The notes: generated from the sequence alone by a model not told the origin. 64,000 nucleotides of DNA from Pantoea agglomerans (GCF_020149765.1 NZ_CP083809.1:3224001-3288000); one strand, 5' to 3'; numbered from the stretch's first letter, positions 8,271-22,048 are shown. Translations and numbers: made by a program.

Positions 8271-9002
8271 TTAACCGCGCCACAGGCAGCTTCCGCCCTT
8301 TTTCATCACCAGATCGAGGCGCGACTCATGCGCCATCACCTCTTCGTCCGACGCCGCCACCACGCGCAGCGCCGACGCGGGTCGAACGATACGCTGGATG
8401 GTTTCGCCTTCGTTCTGCTGCGCACCGTCCCCTTCCTGGGAGAACGCCAGCAACGTCTGGCCGCCGGTCATCGCCAGGAAGACTTCCGCCAGAATTTCGG
8501 AGTCGAGCAATGCGCCGTGCAGCGTACGCTTGCTGTTGTCGATCTCATAGCGCGAGCAGAGTGCGTCCAGGCTGTTGCGCTTGCCCGGGAACATCTTGCG
8601 CGCCATTGCCAGGCTGTCGGTGACATGGCAGAAGGTTTCGGTTTTCCCAATGCCGCGGTTCAGCATGGAAAACTCGTAGTCCATAAAGCCGATATCAAAC
8701 GAGGCGTTATGGATCACCAGCTCGGCGCCGCGAATATAGTCGAGGAATTCATCTGCAATGTCGGCGAAGGTTGGCTTATCGGCGAGAAACTCATCCGCAA
8801 TGCCGTGCACGCCGAACGCTTCCGGGTCCACCAGCCGATCGGGCCGCAGATAGATATGGAAGTTGTTGCCGGTCAGGCGACGGTTCACCACCTCTACCGC
8901 ACCAATTTCAATGATGCGGTGACCTTCGTAATGCACACCGATCATGTTCATGCCGGTGGTTTCAGTATCGAGTACGATCTGGCGGTTATTTGCAGTGCTC
9001 AT
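8271..9002 (-). CDS. dnaQ: DNA polymerase III epsilon subunit (3'-5' proofreading exonuclease)
   Basis: The 243-residue protein has all DEDDh exonuclease residues at the E. coli positions: D12 and E14 (LDTETTG), D103 (HNASFDIGF), H162 and D167 (HGALLDSE). The C-terminal tail that binds the alpha subunit follows a Gln/Glu-rich linker. Epsilon proofreads within the Pol III core together with DnaE, which is also in this window, and theta. It is divergent from rnhA with only 54 bases between start codons, so their promoters overlap as in E. coli. Confidence 0.98.
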   Translation of the reverse strand: MSTANNRQIVLDTETTGMNMIGVHYEGHRIIEIGAVEVVNRRLTGNNFHIYLRPDRLVDPEAFGVHGIADEFLADKPTFADIADEFLDYIRGAELVIHNASFDIGFMDYEFSMLNRGIGKTETFCHVTDSLAMARKMFPGKRNSLDALCSRYEIDNSKRTLHGALLDSEILAEVFLAMTGGQTLLAFSQEGDGAQQNEGETIQRIVRPASALRVVAASDEEVMAHESRLDLVMKKGGSCLWRG

Positions 9003-9056
9003 AGGATTCGTTTTATGTCAGACTTGGCGTTTTTCTCAGAAGGGAGTCTACCAGAG

Positions 9057-9524
9057 ATGCGCAAGCAGGTAGAAATATTCACCGACGGATCCTGCTTAGG
9101 CAATCCCGGTCCCGGCGGCTATGGCGCGATTTTGCGCTACGGCCAGCACGAAAAGCAGTTCAGTGCGGGCTATCGGCTCACCACCAATAACCGCATGGAG
9201 CTGATGGCGGCCATCGTGGCGCTGGAGGCGCTAAAAGAGCCTTGTCACGTCGTGCTGAGCACCGACAGCCAGTATGTGCGCCAGGGCATTACCAGCTGGA
9301 TCCATAACTGGAAAAAGCGCGGCTGGAAAACGGCGGATAAAAAGCCGGTGAAAAACGTCGATCTCTGGAAGCGCCTCGACAGTGCGCTGGCCGGGCATGA
9401 GATCCAGTGGGAATGGGTTAAAGGCCATGCCGGCCATCCGGAAAACGAACGCTGCGACGAGCTGGCGCGCAGCGCGGCGTCCCATCCGCAGTCAGAGGAT
9501 ATCGGCTACAAGGTCGAGTCCTGA
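9057..9524 (+). CDS. rnhA: Ribonuclease HI
   Basis: The 155-residue enzyme is the exact length of the E. coli protein and carries the catalytic carboxylates D10, E48 and D70, with the fourth in the late CDELAR region. It degrades RNA in RNA:DNA hybrids. The frame is open far upstream into dnaQ, but the ATG at 9057 gives the correct N-terminus ([16 protein letters not shown]). Its end overlaps the convergent yafS gene by 19 bases. Confidence 0.98.
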   Translation: MRKQVEIFTDGSCLGNPGPGGYGAILRYGQHEKQFSAGYRLTTNNRMELMAAIVALEALKEPCHVVLSTDSQYVRQGITSWIHNWKKRGWKTADKKPVKNVDLWKRLDSALAGHEIQWEWVKGHAGHPENERCDELARSAASHPQSEDIGYKVES

Positions 9525-10243
9525 TCTTTCGCCGCGCGGAACTGCCGCGTGGCGTTTACCGCCGGACGCAGATGCCCCTGAGAGAGCGACTTTTTCGCTT
9601 TGGTCGGCGTCAGCGGGAAAGTGCGCTTGCGCGCCACGACGATATTCAGACAGCCCAGCGCAGGCAGATGCGCGCTGATCACCTTGCCGCCCTGCCGATG
9701 CCAGGGCACCACCTGAAAACGGGTGCGGAATACCACTTCGTAATTCAGCAGGCTCAGCCAGTCAAGCAGGCGCATCTGGCTAAACATCCGTCCGCTCCAT
9801 GGCGCTTTGCGCTGAATGCCGGGCAGCGCTTTAGTGATGCCCAGCAGCGAGAAGGGATTAAAGCCGCTGATAATCATCCAGCCGTCGTCAATCAGCACGC
9901 GATCCACTTCGCGCAGCACCCGGTGTGGGTCCTGGCTCCACGCCAGGGTATGCGCCAGCAGACAGGCGTCGATAGACTTGGATTCAAACGGCAGCTGTGT
10001 CGGATGCGCCAGCACCTGCAGCAGCTCGCCTTCGCTGCCGACGTTGACCTGATGTGAAATAGCACAGTGTTCGGTGTTGATTTCTGCACTAAGGTTGCCA
10101 AGCTTAAGCATATGAAAGCCATAAAGCTTTCCCAGGTAGGGCTGAAGCTGCTGAGTCAGCGCATCGCGGAAATAGTCTCCCCATGGCATATCGCGCCAGG
10201 AGTGCGGCGCGGTCAGAATCTGGCGTGTTTTAGCGCGCTTCAT
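9506..10243 (-). CDS. yafS: YafS-like SAM-dependent methyltransferase
   Basis: The 245-residue protein matches YafS, an uncharacterised class I methyltransferase found between rnhA and gloB in enterobacteria. The Rossmann region includes the nucleotide-binding stretch around KLGNLSAE and the post-motif [19 protein letters not shown], typical of the methyltransf_11 group, with [12 protein letters not shown] further on. The substrate is unknown. It is divergent from gloB (43 bases between starts) and overlaps the end of rnhA on the other strand. Confidence 0.9.
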   Translation of the reverse strand: MKRAKTRQILTAPHSWRDMPWGDYFRDALTQQLQPYLGKLYGFHMLKLGNLSAEINTEHCAISHQVNVGSEGELLQVLAHPTQLPFESKSIDACLLAHTLAWSQDPHRVLREVDRVLIDDGWMIISGFNPFSLLGITKALPGIQRKAPWSGRMFSQMRLLDWLSLLNYEVVFRTRFQVVPWHRQGGKVISAHLPALGCLNIVVARKRTFPLTPTKAKKSLSQGHLRPAVNATRQFRAAKDQDSTL

Positions 10244-10285
10244 GCTTTACCATCTTCCTTTTCTAACGGCCTGCGAGAGGTGATT

Positions 10286-11041
10286 ATGAATCTTACCAGT
10301 ATTCCTGCGCTACAGGATAACTACATCTGGACGCTGAACGACGAGGCCGGCAACTGCCTGATTGTCGATCCCGGCGAGGCGCAACCCGTGCTGGAGAAAG
10401 TCTACGCGAACGGCTGGAAACCGGCGGGAATTTTGCTGACCCACCATCATCACGATCACGTCGGCGGCGTACAAGCCCTGCTGGAAAAATTTCCCGGCAT
10501 TGAGGTTTTCGGTCCACAGGAGACGGAAGATAAAGGCGCGACCAGGGTGGTTAGCGAAGGGGATACGGTGTCGCTGCTGGGTATGCGCTTCAGCGTAATC
10601 CATACGCCTGGTCATACTTTAGGACATATCTCATATTACAGTGCGCCTTATCTTTTCTGTGGCGACACAATGTTTTCCGGCGGCTGCGGGCGTCTTTTTG
10701 AAGGCACAGCAGAGCAAATGTACGAATCTTTTCAAAAACTTGATCAGCTTCCCGGCGACACGCTGGTCTGCTGCGCGCATGAGTACACTTTATCCAATTT
10801 GAAGTTTGCTGCGGCTATTCTGCCTCATGACCCGCAAATTATGGCCGAATATCAGAAAATTAAGGACTTACGCGCCAAAAACGGCATTACTTTACCCACA
10901 AAACTGGCGCACGAACGGCAAATAAATTTATTTTTGCGTACGCAAGATCCTGATTTACAAAGAGCATTGAACATAAATTTAACACCCGACCACATATGGG
11001 ACACATTTGCCCTTTTACGTGAGAAGAAGGACAAGTTTTGA
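10286..11041 (+). CDS. gloB: Hydroxyacylglutathione hydrolase (glyoxalase II)
   Basis: The 251-residue length equals E. coli GloB. The binuclear metal site [10 protein letters not shown] is at H53, H55, D57 and H58, with further ligands at the HTPGHTLGH segment, the FCGDTMF Asp and the CAHEYT His. It hydrolyses S-lactoylglutathione, the second step of methylglyoxal detoxification. The frame runs upstream into the divergent yafS gene, but the ATG at 10286 ([15 protein letters not shown]) fits the family N-terminus. Confidence 0.97.
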   Translation: MNLTSIPALQDNYIWTLNDEAGNCLIVDPGEAQPVLEKVYANGWKPAGILLTHHHHDHVGGVQALLEKFPGIEVFGPQETEDKGATRVVSEGDTVSLLGMRFSVIHTPGHTLGHISYYSAPYLFCGDTMFSGGCGRLFEGTAEQMYESFQKLDQLPGDTLVCCAHEYTLSNLKFAAAILPHDPQIMAEYQKIKDLRAKNGITLPTKLAHERQINLFLRTQDPDLQRALNINLTPDHIWDTFALLREKKDKF

Positions 11042-11050
11042 TTTTTCGGG

Positions 11051-11079
11051 TTGTGTTGTGACAAGGGGTCACGTATAGT
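11051..11079 (+). promoter_or_regulatory. Probable mltD promoter with an inverted repeat in its spacer
   Basis: TTGTGT (11051-11056) and TATAGT (11074-11079) are separated by 17 bases. The spacer contains the inverted repeat GTGAC-N5-GTCAC (11058-11072). The site is 34 bases before the mltD start codon. Confidence 0.5.
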
Positions 11080-11112
11080 TGCTCGTCTTTTAAGCGAACT
11101 ATTGACACACAC

Positions 11113-12492
11113 ATGAAGGCTAAAGCGATATTACTCGCCTCGGTCTTGCTGGTGGGATGTCAGGCATCACGGAATGACGCCAATATCCCCGAACAGCATG
11201 CACAGAGTCTGTCTTCAGCTGGTCAAGGTGAAAATGGAAAGTACGGTGATCGAATGTTGTCGCCGCGATGGCAGGAAGATGGAACTGGCCTCGCAGAAGA
11301 TACCGATCTCTGGAGTTTCATTAGTGACGAGTTGAAGATGGGGATTCCGGAAAACAGCCGGATCCGCGAACAAAAACAAAAGTACTTAAAAAATAAGAGC
11401 TATCTCCACGATGTAACATTACGGGCAGAGCCGTACATGTACTGGATAGTCGAGCAGATACATAAACGTAAGATGCCGATGGAACTGGTACTGCTACCCA
11501 TAGTGGAGAGCGCTTTTGACCCTCATGCAACCTCATCAGCCAATGCCGCCGGCATCTGGCAGATTGTTGCAACAACGGGCAAAAACTATGGTTTGAAACA
11601 AAACCAGTGGTACGACGGGCGCCGCGACGTGGTGGCCTCGACCAAAGTTGCGCTGGATATGATGCAGCGTCTGAACAAGATGTTTGACGGCGACTGGTTG
11701 CTGACCGTTGCTGCTTATAACAGCGGTGAAGGACGCGTATTAAAGGCGATTAAACAGAACAAGGCGCGCGGAAAGCCCACCGACTTCTGGAATCTGTCGC
11801 TGCCGCGCGAGACTACGGTTTACGTACCGAAAATGTTGGCCTTGAGCGAACTGCTGAAGAACAACAAGCGCTACGGTATTAAACTGCCGACGCCTGACGA
11901 AAGCCGCGCACTGGCGCGCGTTGAAGTCGGTCAGCAGATGCAGTTGACGCAGGCTGCCGAAATGGCGGGGATGTCGCTCAGCAAGCTCAAGAGCTTCAAT
12001 ACCGGCTATAAGAAAGGGGCTACCGCGCCCAACGGACCGCAGTACATCTTAGTGCCTAAGTCCCACGTGGCGAAGCTGCGTAGCTCGCTGGCTTCCGGCG
12101 ATATCGCTGCGGTACAGCCAACGCAGCTGGCAAAAGCCAGCGCGGCTGGCAGCAGCTACAAAGTGCGTCGCGGTGATACGCTTTCCGGCATCGCCAGCAA
12201 ACTGGGCGTCAGCGTTGCGTCGCTGAAGCAGCAGAATAATTTGCAGGGCGCCAGCCTTCGCACCGGTCAGACGCTGACCGTCGGCGAGAGCGGCACGAGC
12301 CTGGCTGATAATAGCAACAGCATCACCTATCGCGTGCGTAAAGGTGATTCTCTTGCCAGTATTGCAAGGCGCCACGGCGTCGATATCAAAGATGTGATGC
12401 GATGGAATACGGTCCTGAGCAGCGCGAAAGATATCCAGCCTGGTGACAGGCTAACGCTCTACGTAAATAATAACGCGTCGCCTGATACCTGA
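11113..12492 (+). CDS. mltD: Membrane-bound lytic murein transglycosylase D
   Basis: The 459-residue lipoprotein starts with a signal ending in the lipobox LLVGC (Cys16). An SLT catalytic domain follows with the Glu of IVESAFDP at E132 and the downstream AAGIWQ and AYNSGEGRV motifs. Two LysM peptidoglycan-binding repeats occupy about 347-390 and 405-453. MltD cleaves glycan strands to 1,6-anhydro-muropeptides at the outer membrane. The 3' end is followed directly by a strong terminator. Confidence 0.97.
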   Translation: MKAKAILLASVLLVGCQASRNDANIPEQHAQSLSSAGQGENGKYGDRMLSPRWQEDGTGLAEDTDLWSFISDELKMGIPENSRIREQKQKYLKNKSYLHDVTLRAEPYMYWIVEQIHKRKMPMELVLLPIVESAFDPHATSSANAAGIWQIVATTGKNYGLKQNQWYDGRRDVVASTKVALDMMQRLNKMFDGDWLLTVAAYNSGEGRVLKAIKQNKARGKPTDFWNLSLPRETTVYVPKMLALSELLKNNKRYGIKLPTPDESRALARVEVGQQMQLTQAAEMAGMSLSKLKSFNTGYKKGATAPNGPQYILVPKSHVAKLRSSLASGDIAAVQPTQLAKASAAGSSYKVRRGDTLSGIASKLGVSVASLKQQNNLQGASLRTGQTLTVGESGTSLADNSNSITYRVRKGDSLASIARRHGVDIKDVMRWNTVLSSAKDIQPGDRLTLYVNNNASPDT

Positions 12493-12501
12493 TGCGTTGA
12501 A

Positions 12502-12527
12502 AAGGCCAACAATTGTTGGCCTTTTTT
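12502..12527 (+). terminator. Intrinsic terminator of mltD
   Basis: The stem AAGGCCAAC/GTTGGCCTT with an AATT loop is followed by a run of six T residues, 9 bases after the stop. Confidence 0.92.
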
Positions 12528-12736
12528 ACATTTCTGCCCCCTTCCCTCTCCCCCTGTTCTCATTCTTAAGCGTCGAGCGATACGCCCTTTTCCCGCATTT
12601 GTCTCCCTGATGCTGACAGGCTATAGATGACGGAAATGAAAGTCAGAGAGACAGGGATTGCATTGAGGCGGATGGGGTCGCCTTCTCACGCGAGTGAGGC
12701 GGAGAAGGCTACGGGACGCCGTAACGAGCAGAGAGG

Positions 12737-13528
12737 TCAGCGTGCGGCGTTAAACTCTACCAGCAGGGGATTATGGTCCGAGGCGCGCGTAACCAGCACT
12801 GAGGCGCGGCTGACGTTCATATCGCGATAGAAGACGAAGTCCAGCGGGCGGCCAAAGGCTTTACGTCGATGATCGTCGGTAAATTTCACCTCTTTTAGCG
12901 TCATTTCGCGCGCGAACCGGTAGAGCGCGTGGATACGCTGGCGGCTCCAGGCGTTGAAATCGCCCGCCATGATAACCGGCCCTTTGTGATGGAGGATCTG
13001 CTCGCCTATGGGGCCCAGCTGTTTGCTGTAGACATCGATGCCGAGGCTGAAATTGACCGCATGAACATTGACGACCATCAGCATTTCTCCGGTCGGCAGC
13101 GGATAGGCGGTGACCAGCGCCGATTTAGCCAGCCTCAGCAGCGGCTCTCGCTCGCGCAGCGGGCAGCAGTAGACCGGATGGGCAGAAGCCAGCGTCATCA
13201 CGCCAGAGGGGTGCTGCGGCAGCACAAAGGCGGGAACCTGATCGGCGGCCAGGTAGTTGCTGGTTGCAAACTGCACCAGCTCAGGCGTGGTTTGCGCCTC
13301 CTGTAGCAGCACCAGGTGCGCGTCTTTGCCGAATCCCTGTAATACGGACATCCAGTCGGCACGCTGCTGCTTGAAGATATTCCAGACCAGCACTTTGAGA
13401 TGGGCATCAGGCGACAGTGGCGCCCCTGGCGGCAGCGCCTGGCCAAGATGCAGCATAGCGCCCGGCGGAAAGATCTGTTCGACCGGCTGACCCGCGACAT
13501 AGCGCATTGCATAAGTTTTTTTTCGCAC
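12737..13528 (-). CDS. yafD: YafD-like endonuclease/exonuclease/phosphatase family protein
   Basis: The 263-residue protein belongs to the EEP (DNase I/exonuclease III-like) superfamily: [34 protein letters not shown] and [11 protein letters not shown] mark the metal and catalytic positions. The substrate of YafD is not known. The GTG at 13528 (then [14 protein letters not shown]) is chosen because it reproduces the E. coli N-terminus; an in-frame GTG at 13561 would add 11 residues. In E. coli yafD has yafC/dkgB and yafE as neighbours; here it is flanked by mltD and the rRNA operon. Confidence 0.93.
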   Translation of the reverse strand: MRKKTYAMRYVAGQPVEQIFPPGAMLHLGQALPPGAPLSPDAHLKVLVWNIFKQQRADWMSVLQGFGKDAHLVLLQEAQTTPELVQFATSNYLAADQVPAFVLPQHPSGVMTLASAHPVYCCPLREREPLLRLAKSALVTAYPLPTGEMLMVVNVHAVNFSLGIDVYSKQLGPIGEQILHHKGPVIMAGDFNAWSRQRIHALYRFAREMTLKEVKFTDDHRRKAFGRPLDFVFYRDMNVSRASVLVTRASDHNPLLVEFNAAR

Positions 13529-13650
13529 GTTATTGCCCAATTCCTTCCGTACCCGTTGCACCTGTCTGTTATAGGGATTTTAGTCGGGGGATTCAATCGG
13601 TGTTGATAATTGTCAGAATCATCGCGTGCGGTGATCTTTTTTTCGGAAAA

Positions 13651-13680
13651 GAAAAAGCCCTGACTTCTCAGTCAGGGCTT
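13651..13680 (-). terminator. Terminator of the rRNA operon
   Basis: A 10-bp stem (13655-13664 with 13671-13680) lies just past the tRNA-Asp and is followed by a T-rich run on the minus strand. Confidence 0.9.
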
Positions 13681-13690
13681 CTCTGTTAGG

Positions 13691-13767
13691 TGGCGGTGCG
13701 GACGGGACTCGAACCCGCGACCCCCGGCGTGACAGGCCGGTATTCTAACCGACTGAACTACCGCACC
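13691..13767 (-). tRNA. aspU: tRNA-Asp(GTC), distal gene of the rRNA operon
   Basis: This 77-nt tRNA is identical to the copy at 8060-8136, with GTC anticodon and encoded CCA. Its position after 5S rRNA matches aspU of E. coli rrnH. Confidence 0.97.
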
Positions 13768-13839
13768 ACCGAATACTGCTGCTACCAGCGGGGTCTCGCT
13801 GATAACCGGTGTCACCCTCGCGGGTGGATACCAATTTGG

Positions 13840-13959
13840 ATGCCTGGCAGTTCCCTACTCTCGCATGGGGAGGCCCCACACTACCATCGGCGCTACGGCG
13901 TTTCACTTCTGAGTTCGGCATGGGGTCAGGTGGGACCGCCGCGCTAAGGCCGCCAGGCA
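13840..13959 (-). rRNA. rrf: 5S ribosomal RNA
   Basis: This 120-nt gene is recognised by its ends (TGCCTGGCGGCC... to ...CTGCCAGGCAT on the minus strand), which pair into helix I, and by the loop sequences CCGAACTCAGAAGTGAAACG and GATGGTAGTGTGG. It is separated from the 23S gene by 196 bases, roughly double the spacer I recall for E. coli, because of an inserted repeat. Confidence 0.98.
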
Positions 13960-13972
13960 AATTCTTGTGCCA

Positions 13973-14092
13973 GGAACGAATCTTTTACGCTGCTGCTGCG
14001 TTGGCTGCGCTCGTAAACTCAGTCACATACCCCTGTATGCTCCTTCCTTTACCGCGCTTGCCGCCTTGCTTCAGCGCAAAATCTTTCGTTCC
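13973..14092 (-). repeat. ERIC/IRU-type element in the 23S-5S spacer
   Basis: An imperfect inverted repeat bounds a 120-bp unit: GGAACGAA at 13973-13980 and TTCGTTCC at 14085-14092, with pairing extending inwards. The interior has the ERIC landmarks GTTGGCTGCGCTCG, CTCAGTCACATAC and GCTTGCCGCCTTGC in the right order. ERIC elements are about 127-bp enterobacterial intergenic palindromes that are usually transcribed. Here the element is inside the precursor RNA between 23S and 5S. Confidence 0.8.
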
Positions 14093-14155
14093 CGCTAATT
14101 CTTTATCCGGTACAAGCTGAAAACCTCGCGTCTCACAAAACGCCTCTGGCGTTGT

Positions 14156-17061
<2,906 letters not shown>

Positions 17062-17188
17062 TCACAACCCACAGGCGTCTTGCGACGTCGCGGATGTGAT
17101 TATTGAGAGACTCGAACGCGCTGCCTTTCATTCCTGTTTACGGGGAATGAACGCAGGGCGTCGTTTCAATTTTCAGCTTGTTCCGGAT

Positions 17189-17200
17189 TGTTAAAGAGCA
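17189..17200 (-). promoter_or_regulatory. boxA antitermination site in the 16S-23S spacer
   Basis: TGCTCTTTAACA on the minus strand, between tRNA-Ala and 23S, matches the rrn boxA sequence bound by NusB/S10 for antitermination. Confidence 0.85.
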
Positions 17201-17256
17201 TAATACTTCGCAGCCCACCGTTACCGGTACGCTCTGAAGTATTTCAGAAAACAGTA

Positions 17257-17332
17257 TGGTGGAGCTAAGCGGGATCGAACCGCTGACCTCCTGCGTGCAA
17301 GGCAGGCGCTCTCCCAGCTGAGCTATAGCCCC
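17257..17332 (-). tRNA. alaV: tRNA-Ala(TGC)
   Basis: The 76-nt spacer tRNA begins GGGGCTATAGCTCAG and has anticodon TGC in the CTTGCACGC loop and an encoded CCA. Order with tRNA-Ile is as in rrnA, rrnD and rrnH operons. Confidence 0.98.
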
Positions 17333-17376
17333 ATACAGTTACTGCAGAGACCGTCTACTACCACTCAACCGAGTAA

Positions 17377-17397
17377 ACATTCTTGCGTGAAGAATGT
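17377..17397 (-). repeat. Hairpin in the tRNA-Ile/tRNA-Ala spacer
   Basis: A perfect 8-bp stem, ACATTCTT and AAGAATGT, with a 5-base loop sits in the precursor between the two tRNAs. It may serve as a processing signal. Confidence 0.6.
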
Positions 17398-17480
17398 AAT
17401 TTCTTCTCAGGCAAGGCATGCGGAAGGGAAGTTTACCTCAGGTAAACGACCGCGCCCATAACGCAGCATGAGGAGAAATT
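17398..17480 (-). repeat. Short ERIC-like insertion between tRNA-Ile and tRNA-Ala
   Basis: The spacer between the two tRNAs is 148 bases, much longer than the roughly 40 bases I recall for E. coli. Most of it is an 83-bp unit bounded by imperfect inverted ends (AATTTCTTCTCA and TGAGGAGAAATT). Read on the minus strand it has ATGCTGCGTT at one side, a central perfect hairpin GTTTACC-TGA-GGTAAAC, then GCATGCCTTGCC. This is the layout of a contracted ERIC element. Assignment is by pattern only. Confidence 0.6.
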
Positions 17481-17557
<77 letters not shown>

Positions 17558-17629
17558 GTAGAGGTTTTTCTGCTCGTTACTTTCTATCAGACAATCTGTG
17601 TGAGCACTTCGAAAGGCAGTATCTTCAGG

Positions 17630-19171
<1,542 letters not shown>

Positions 19172-19374
19172 AAGTTTGATTTGCTTAAACAAGTTAAGCG
19201 GTGCTCATCTGTAAAACGTCATAATGAATGTCATTATGTGTCCACTCGTGAGGCTTGATATTTTTTAAGCCCGAAGGCTTTTGATATCTGCTCTCGAGTG
19301 CCCACACAGATTGTCTGATAAATTGTTAAAGAGCGGTGCAGTCAGCGGCGGAGCCTGCTGCTGCGAGGTGGCGT
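19172..19374 (-). other. rRNA operon leader with boxA
   Basis: This transcribed leader between promoter P2 and 16S holds the boxA GCTCTTTAACA (minus strand, plus coordinates 19324-19334) and 5' flanking sequence for RNase III processing of pre-16S. There is no coding gene. Confidence 0.8.
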
Positions 19375-19402
19375 ATATTACGCTTTCCTCCGTGCCAGTC
19401 AA
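19375..19402 (-). promoter_or_regulatory. rRNA promoter P2
   Basis: On the minus strand TTGACT (19397-19402) and TAATAT (19375-19380) are separated by 16 bases, followed by a GC-rich discriminator CGCCACC. Confidence 0.85.
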
Positions 19403-19488
19403 GCGTTTATTTTCGCTTTAACCGGCGGTGATTTTCATCACCTCAACACCGCATTCCGTAAGCCGTTGTGCCGTGTCGATGGAGGCGC

Positions 19489-19516
19489 ATTATAGGGAGT
19501 CGTTCAGAGAGCGCAA
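19489..19516 (-). promoter_or_regulatory. rRNA promoter P1
   Basis: On the minus strand TTGCGC (19511-19516) and a consensus TATAAT (19489-19494) have the 16-bp spacing typical of rrn P1. The GCGCCTCC discriminator underlies stringent and growth-rate control. An AT-rich UP-like stretch lies just upstream (about 19520-19550). Confidence 0.9.
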
Positions 19517-19572
19517 TACCCTTTTTTAAAGTTTTGTGTCGTTCGTCTGATTAATGCGCAAAACGCGCGTTT

Positions 19573-20133
19573 TTAGCGCTTTTTAATCGCCTGAGGCAGC
19601 TCAGCGAGACTGTTAAGCACCCAATCCGCAGCCGCCTCCCCTTCCGCCGTAACGGGTTTACCGCTGCGTACCAGCACGGTTGTGCCCACGCCCGCCGCTT
19701 TGCCCGCCAGCACATCTTCCGTTTTGTCGCCCACCATATAAGAAGCGGCCATATCGATATCCAGATGCTTCTGCGCGGAGAGCAGCATGCCAGGATGCGG
19801 CTTGCGGCAGTCACACTCCTGACGATATTCCTCAACGGGGGCATCCGGCAGGTGCGGACAGAAATAGATGCCGTCGAGATCGACGTCGCGGTCCGCCAGC
19901 GACCAGTCCATCCATTCTGTCAGCTGCATAAACTGGTCTTCGCTGAACATGCCGCGGGCGATGCCAGACTGATTGGTAATGACCACCAGCGCAAACCCCA
20001 TCTTTTTCAGCTCCTGCAGCGCCTCGATAGTGCCGTCGATAAACTGGAAGTTGTCGATTTCATGGACATAGCCGTGATCGACGTTCAAGGTGCCATCACG
20101 ATCGAGAAATACAGCCGGGACTTTATTCGCCAC
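19573..20133 (-). CDS. gmhB: D-glycero-beta-D-manno-heptose 1,7-bisphosphate 7-phosphatase
   Basis: The 186-residue HAD-superfamily phosphatase makes ADP-heptose precursor for the LPS inner core. Motif I is FLDRDGTLN with D11 and D13; motif II is VITNQSG, and the Cys-rich zinc loop includes CPH and CDCRKPHPG. The start is GTG (20133), as in E. coli, with an AGGAG sequence 8 bases upstream. It sits between the rRNA promoters and the divergent metNIQ operon, its position in E. coli. Confidence 0.97.
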   Translation of the reverse strand: MANKVPAVFLDRDGTLNVDHGYVHEIDNFQFIDGTIEALQELKKMGFALVVITNQSGIARGMFSEDQFMQLTEWMDWSLADRDVDLDGIYFCPHLPDAPVEEYRQECDCRKPHPGMLLSAQKHLDIDMAASYMVGDKTEDVLAGKAAGVGTTVLVRSGKPVTAEGEAAADWVLNSLAELPQAIKKR

Positions 20134-20227
20134 TGAGAAACTCCTGCTACTAAAGATGCTACTAAAATTGCCGCCTAGTATTGCATGATTGCAATAAAAG
20201 AGAGAATGGCAGATAAGATGACTTTGA

Positions 20228-20256
20228 TTGATTTAGACGTCTGGATGCCTTACCAT
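20228..20256 (+). promoter_or_regulatory. metNIQ promoter with MetJ met boxes
   Basis: Tandem met boxes AGACGTCT (20235-20242) and GGATGCCT (20243-20250) match the MetJ operator of E. coli metN. They fill the 17-base spacer between a possible -35 (TTGATT, 20228-20233) and -10 (TACCAT, 20251-20256). Repression by MetJ with S-adenosylmethionine is expected. Confidence 0.75.
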
Positions 20257-20333
20257 CCATTCAGCTTTCGCCCGGAAGATCGCCGCGAAAGGTTCCACAC
20301 CACGGACAACGCAAGACGATAATAAATAACCTA

Positions 20334-21365
20334 ATGATTAAACTCGAAAATATTACCAAAGTGTTCCAGCAGGGCTCACGCACGATTAAGGCGCTCTCTG
20401 ACGTCACTCTGCACGTGCCTGCGGGACAAATTTATGGCGTTATCGGCTCCTCCGGCGCTGGTAAAAGCACGCTTATCCGCTGCGTTAACTTACTGGAACG
20501 CCCAACCTCAGGTCGCGTACTGGTGGACGGCCAGGATTTAACCCTCCTGAGCGAACGTCAGCTGACGCAGGCGCGCCGTCAAATCGGCATGATCTTCCAG
20601 CACTTTAATTTAATGAATTCGCGTACCGTCTTCGGCAACGTGGCGCTGCCGCTTGAGCTGGGTAGCCTGTCGCGCGAAGAGATTAAAAAGCGCGTAACGG
20701 AACTGCTGGAGCTGGTCGGCCTGGCGGATAAGCAGGACGCCTGGCCCGCCAACCTCTCCGGCGGTCAGAAACAGCGTGTCGCTATCGCCCGCGCCCTGGC
20801 CAGCAATCCCAAAGTGCTGCTGTGCGACGAAGCCACCAGCGCGCTCGATCCGGCCACGACCCGCTCTATCCTCGAGCTGCTGAAAGATATTAACCGTCGC
20901 CTCGGCCTGACCATTCTGCTGATTACGCATGAGATGGACGTGGTGAAGCGCATCTGCGATCAGGTGGCAGTCATTAGCCATGGCGAGCTGATTGAAAAAG
21001 ACAGCGTCAGCGAAGTCTTCTCTCATCCCAAAACGCCGCTGGCCCAGCAGTTTATCCAGTCGACGCTGCACCTCGATATCCCGGAAGATTATCAGCAGCG
21101 CATGGTGCCGCAGCCCGCAGCCGAGCGCGTGCCGCTGCTGCGTCTTGAGTTCACCGGCAAATCCGTTGATGCACCGCTGCTCTCTGAAGCCGCGCGCCGC
21201 TTCAACGTCAATAACAACATTATCAGCGCGCAGATGGATTACGCCGGTGGCGTGAAGTTCGGCATTATGCTGGCCGAAATGGACGGCGCCGAGAGCGACG
21301 CCAACGCCGCCATCGCGTGGCTGCAGGAAAATCATGTGAAAGTAGAGGTACTGGGTTATGTCTGA
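20334..21365 (+). CDS. metN: Methionine ABC transporter ATP-binding protein
   Basis: The 343-residue ATPase has Walker [10 protein letters not shown], the signature [15 protein letters not shown] and Walker [15 protein letters not shown]-terminal NIL domain (about residues 265-343) binds methionine for trans-inhibition in E. coli MetN. It pairs with MetI and MetQ for D/L-methionine uptake. The end overlaps metI by 8 bases. Confidence 0.98.
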   Translation: MIKLENITKVFQQGSRTIKALSDVTLHVPAGQIYGVIGSSGAGKSTLIRCVNLLERPTSGRVLVDGQDLTLLSERQLTQARRQIGMIFQHFNLMNSRTVFGNVALPLELGSLSREEIKKRVTELLELVGLADKQDAWPANLSGGQKQRVAIARALASNPKVLLCDEATSALDPATTRSILELLKDINRRLGLTILLITHEMDVVKRICDQVAVISHGELIEKDSVSEVFSHPKTPLAQQFIQSTLHLDIPEDYQQRMVPQPAAERVPLLRLEFTGKSVDAPLLSEAARRFNVNNNIISAQMDYAGGVKFGIMLAEMDGAESDANAAIAWLQENHVKVEVLGYV

Positions 21366-22011
21366 GGCGATGATGGCTTTACTGGCGCGCGGCGTCTGGG
21401 AAACGCTGATGATGACCTTTGTCTCCGGCTTCTTTGGCTTTGTGCTGGGCCTGCCGGTCGGCGTGCTGCTCTACGTCACCCGTCCGGGACAGATTCGGGA
21501 AAACCGGGCGCTCTATCGCACTATCTCCGCGCTGGTGAATATTTTCCGTTCTATTCCCTTTATTATTCTGCTGGTCTGGATGATCCCCTTTACCCGCGCC
21601 ATTGTCGGCACCTCTATCGGCCTGCAGGCGGCTATCGTCCCGCTGACCGTTGGCGCCGCGCCTTTTATCGCGCGTATGGTTGAGAACGCGCTGCTTGAGC
21701 TGCCGACCGGACTGATCGAAGCGTCGCGCGCCATGGGTGCTACGCCACTGCAGATTGTGCGCAAGGTGCTGCTGCCGGAAGCGCTGCCTGGCCTGGTGAA
21801 CGCTGCCACCATCACGCTGATTACGCTGGTGGGCTACTCCGCCATGGGCGGCGCCGTCGGCGCAGGCGGGCTGGGACAGATCGGCTATCAGTACGGGTAT
21901 ATCGGCTACAACGCGACGGTGATGAATACGGTTCTCGTGTTACTGGTCGTTCTGGTGTATTTAATTCAGTTTTGTGGCGACCGCATCGTGCGTGCCGTGT
22001 CCCATAAATAA
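21358..22011 (+). CDS. metI: Methionine ABC transporter permease
   Basis: The 217-residue inner-membrane protein has five likely helices and the EAA coupling loop ([26 protein letters not shown], about residues 120-145) that contacts MetN. The start lies within the metN 3' end, indicating coupled translation. Confidence 0.97.
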   Translation: MSEAMMALLARGVWETLMMTFVSGFFGFVLGLPVGVLLYVTRPGQIRENRALYRTISALVNIFRSIPFIILLVWMIPFTRAIVGTSIGLQAAIVPLTVGAAPFIARMVENALLELPTGLIEASRAMGATPLQIVRKVLLPEALPGLVNAATITLITLVGYSAMGGAVGAGGLGQIGYQYGYIGYNATVMNTVLVLLVVLVYLIQFCGDRIVRAVSHK

Positions 22012-22048
22012 GTCAGCAATATCATTACGTCTCCATTAAGGAAGAGAT

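Noticed and set aside
10067..10285. Upstream in-frame extension of gloB
   Set aside because: It runs through the divergent yafS start and has no similarity to glyoxalase II. The ATG at 10286 gives the family length.
12627..12830. 67-codon frame between mltD and yafD
   Set aside because: It partly overlaps the end of yafD on the other strand and has no family features. A hairpin at 12680-12709 better describes the region.
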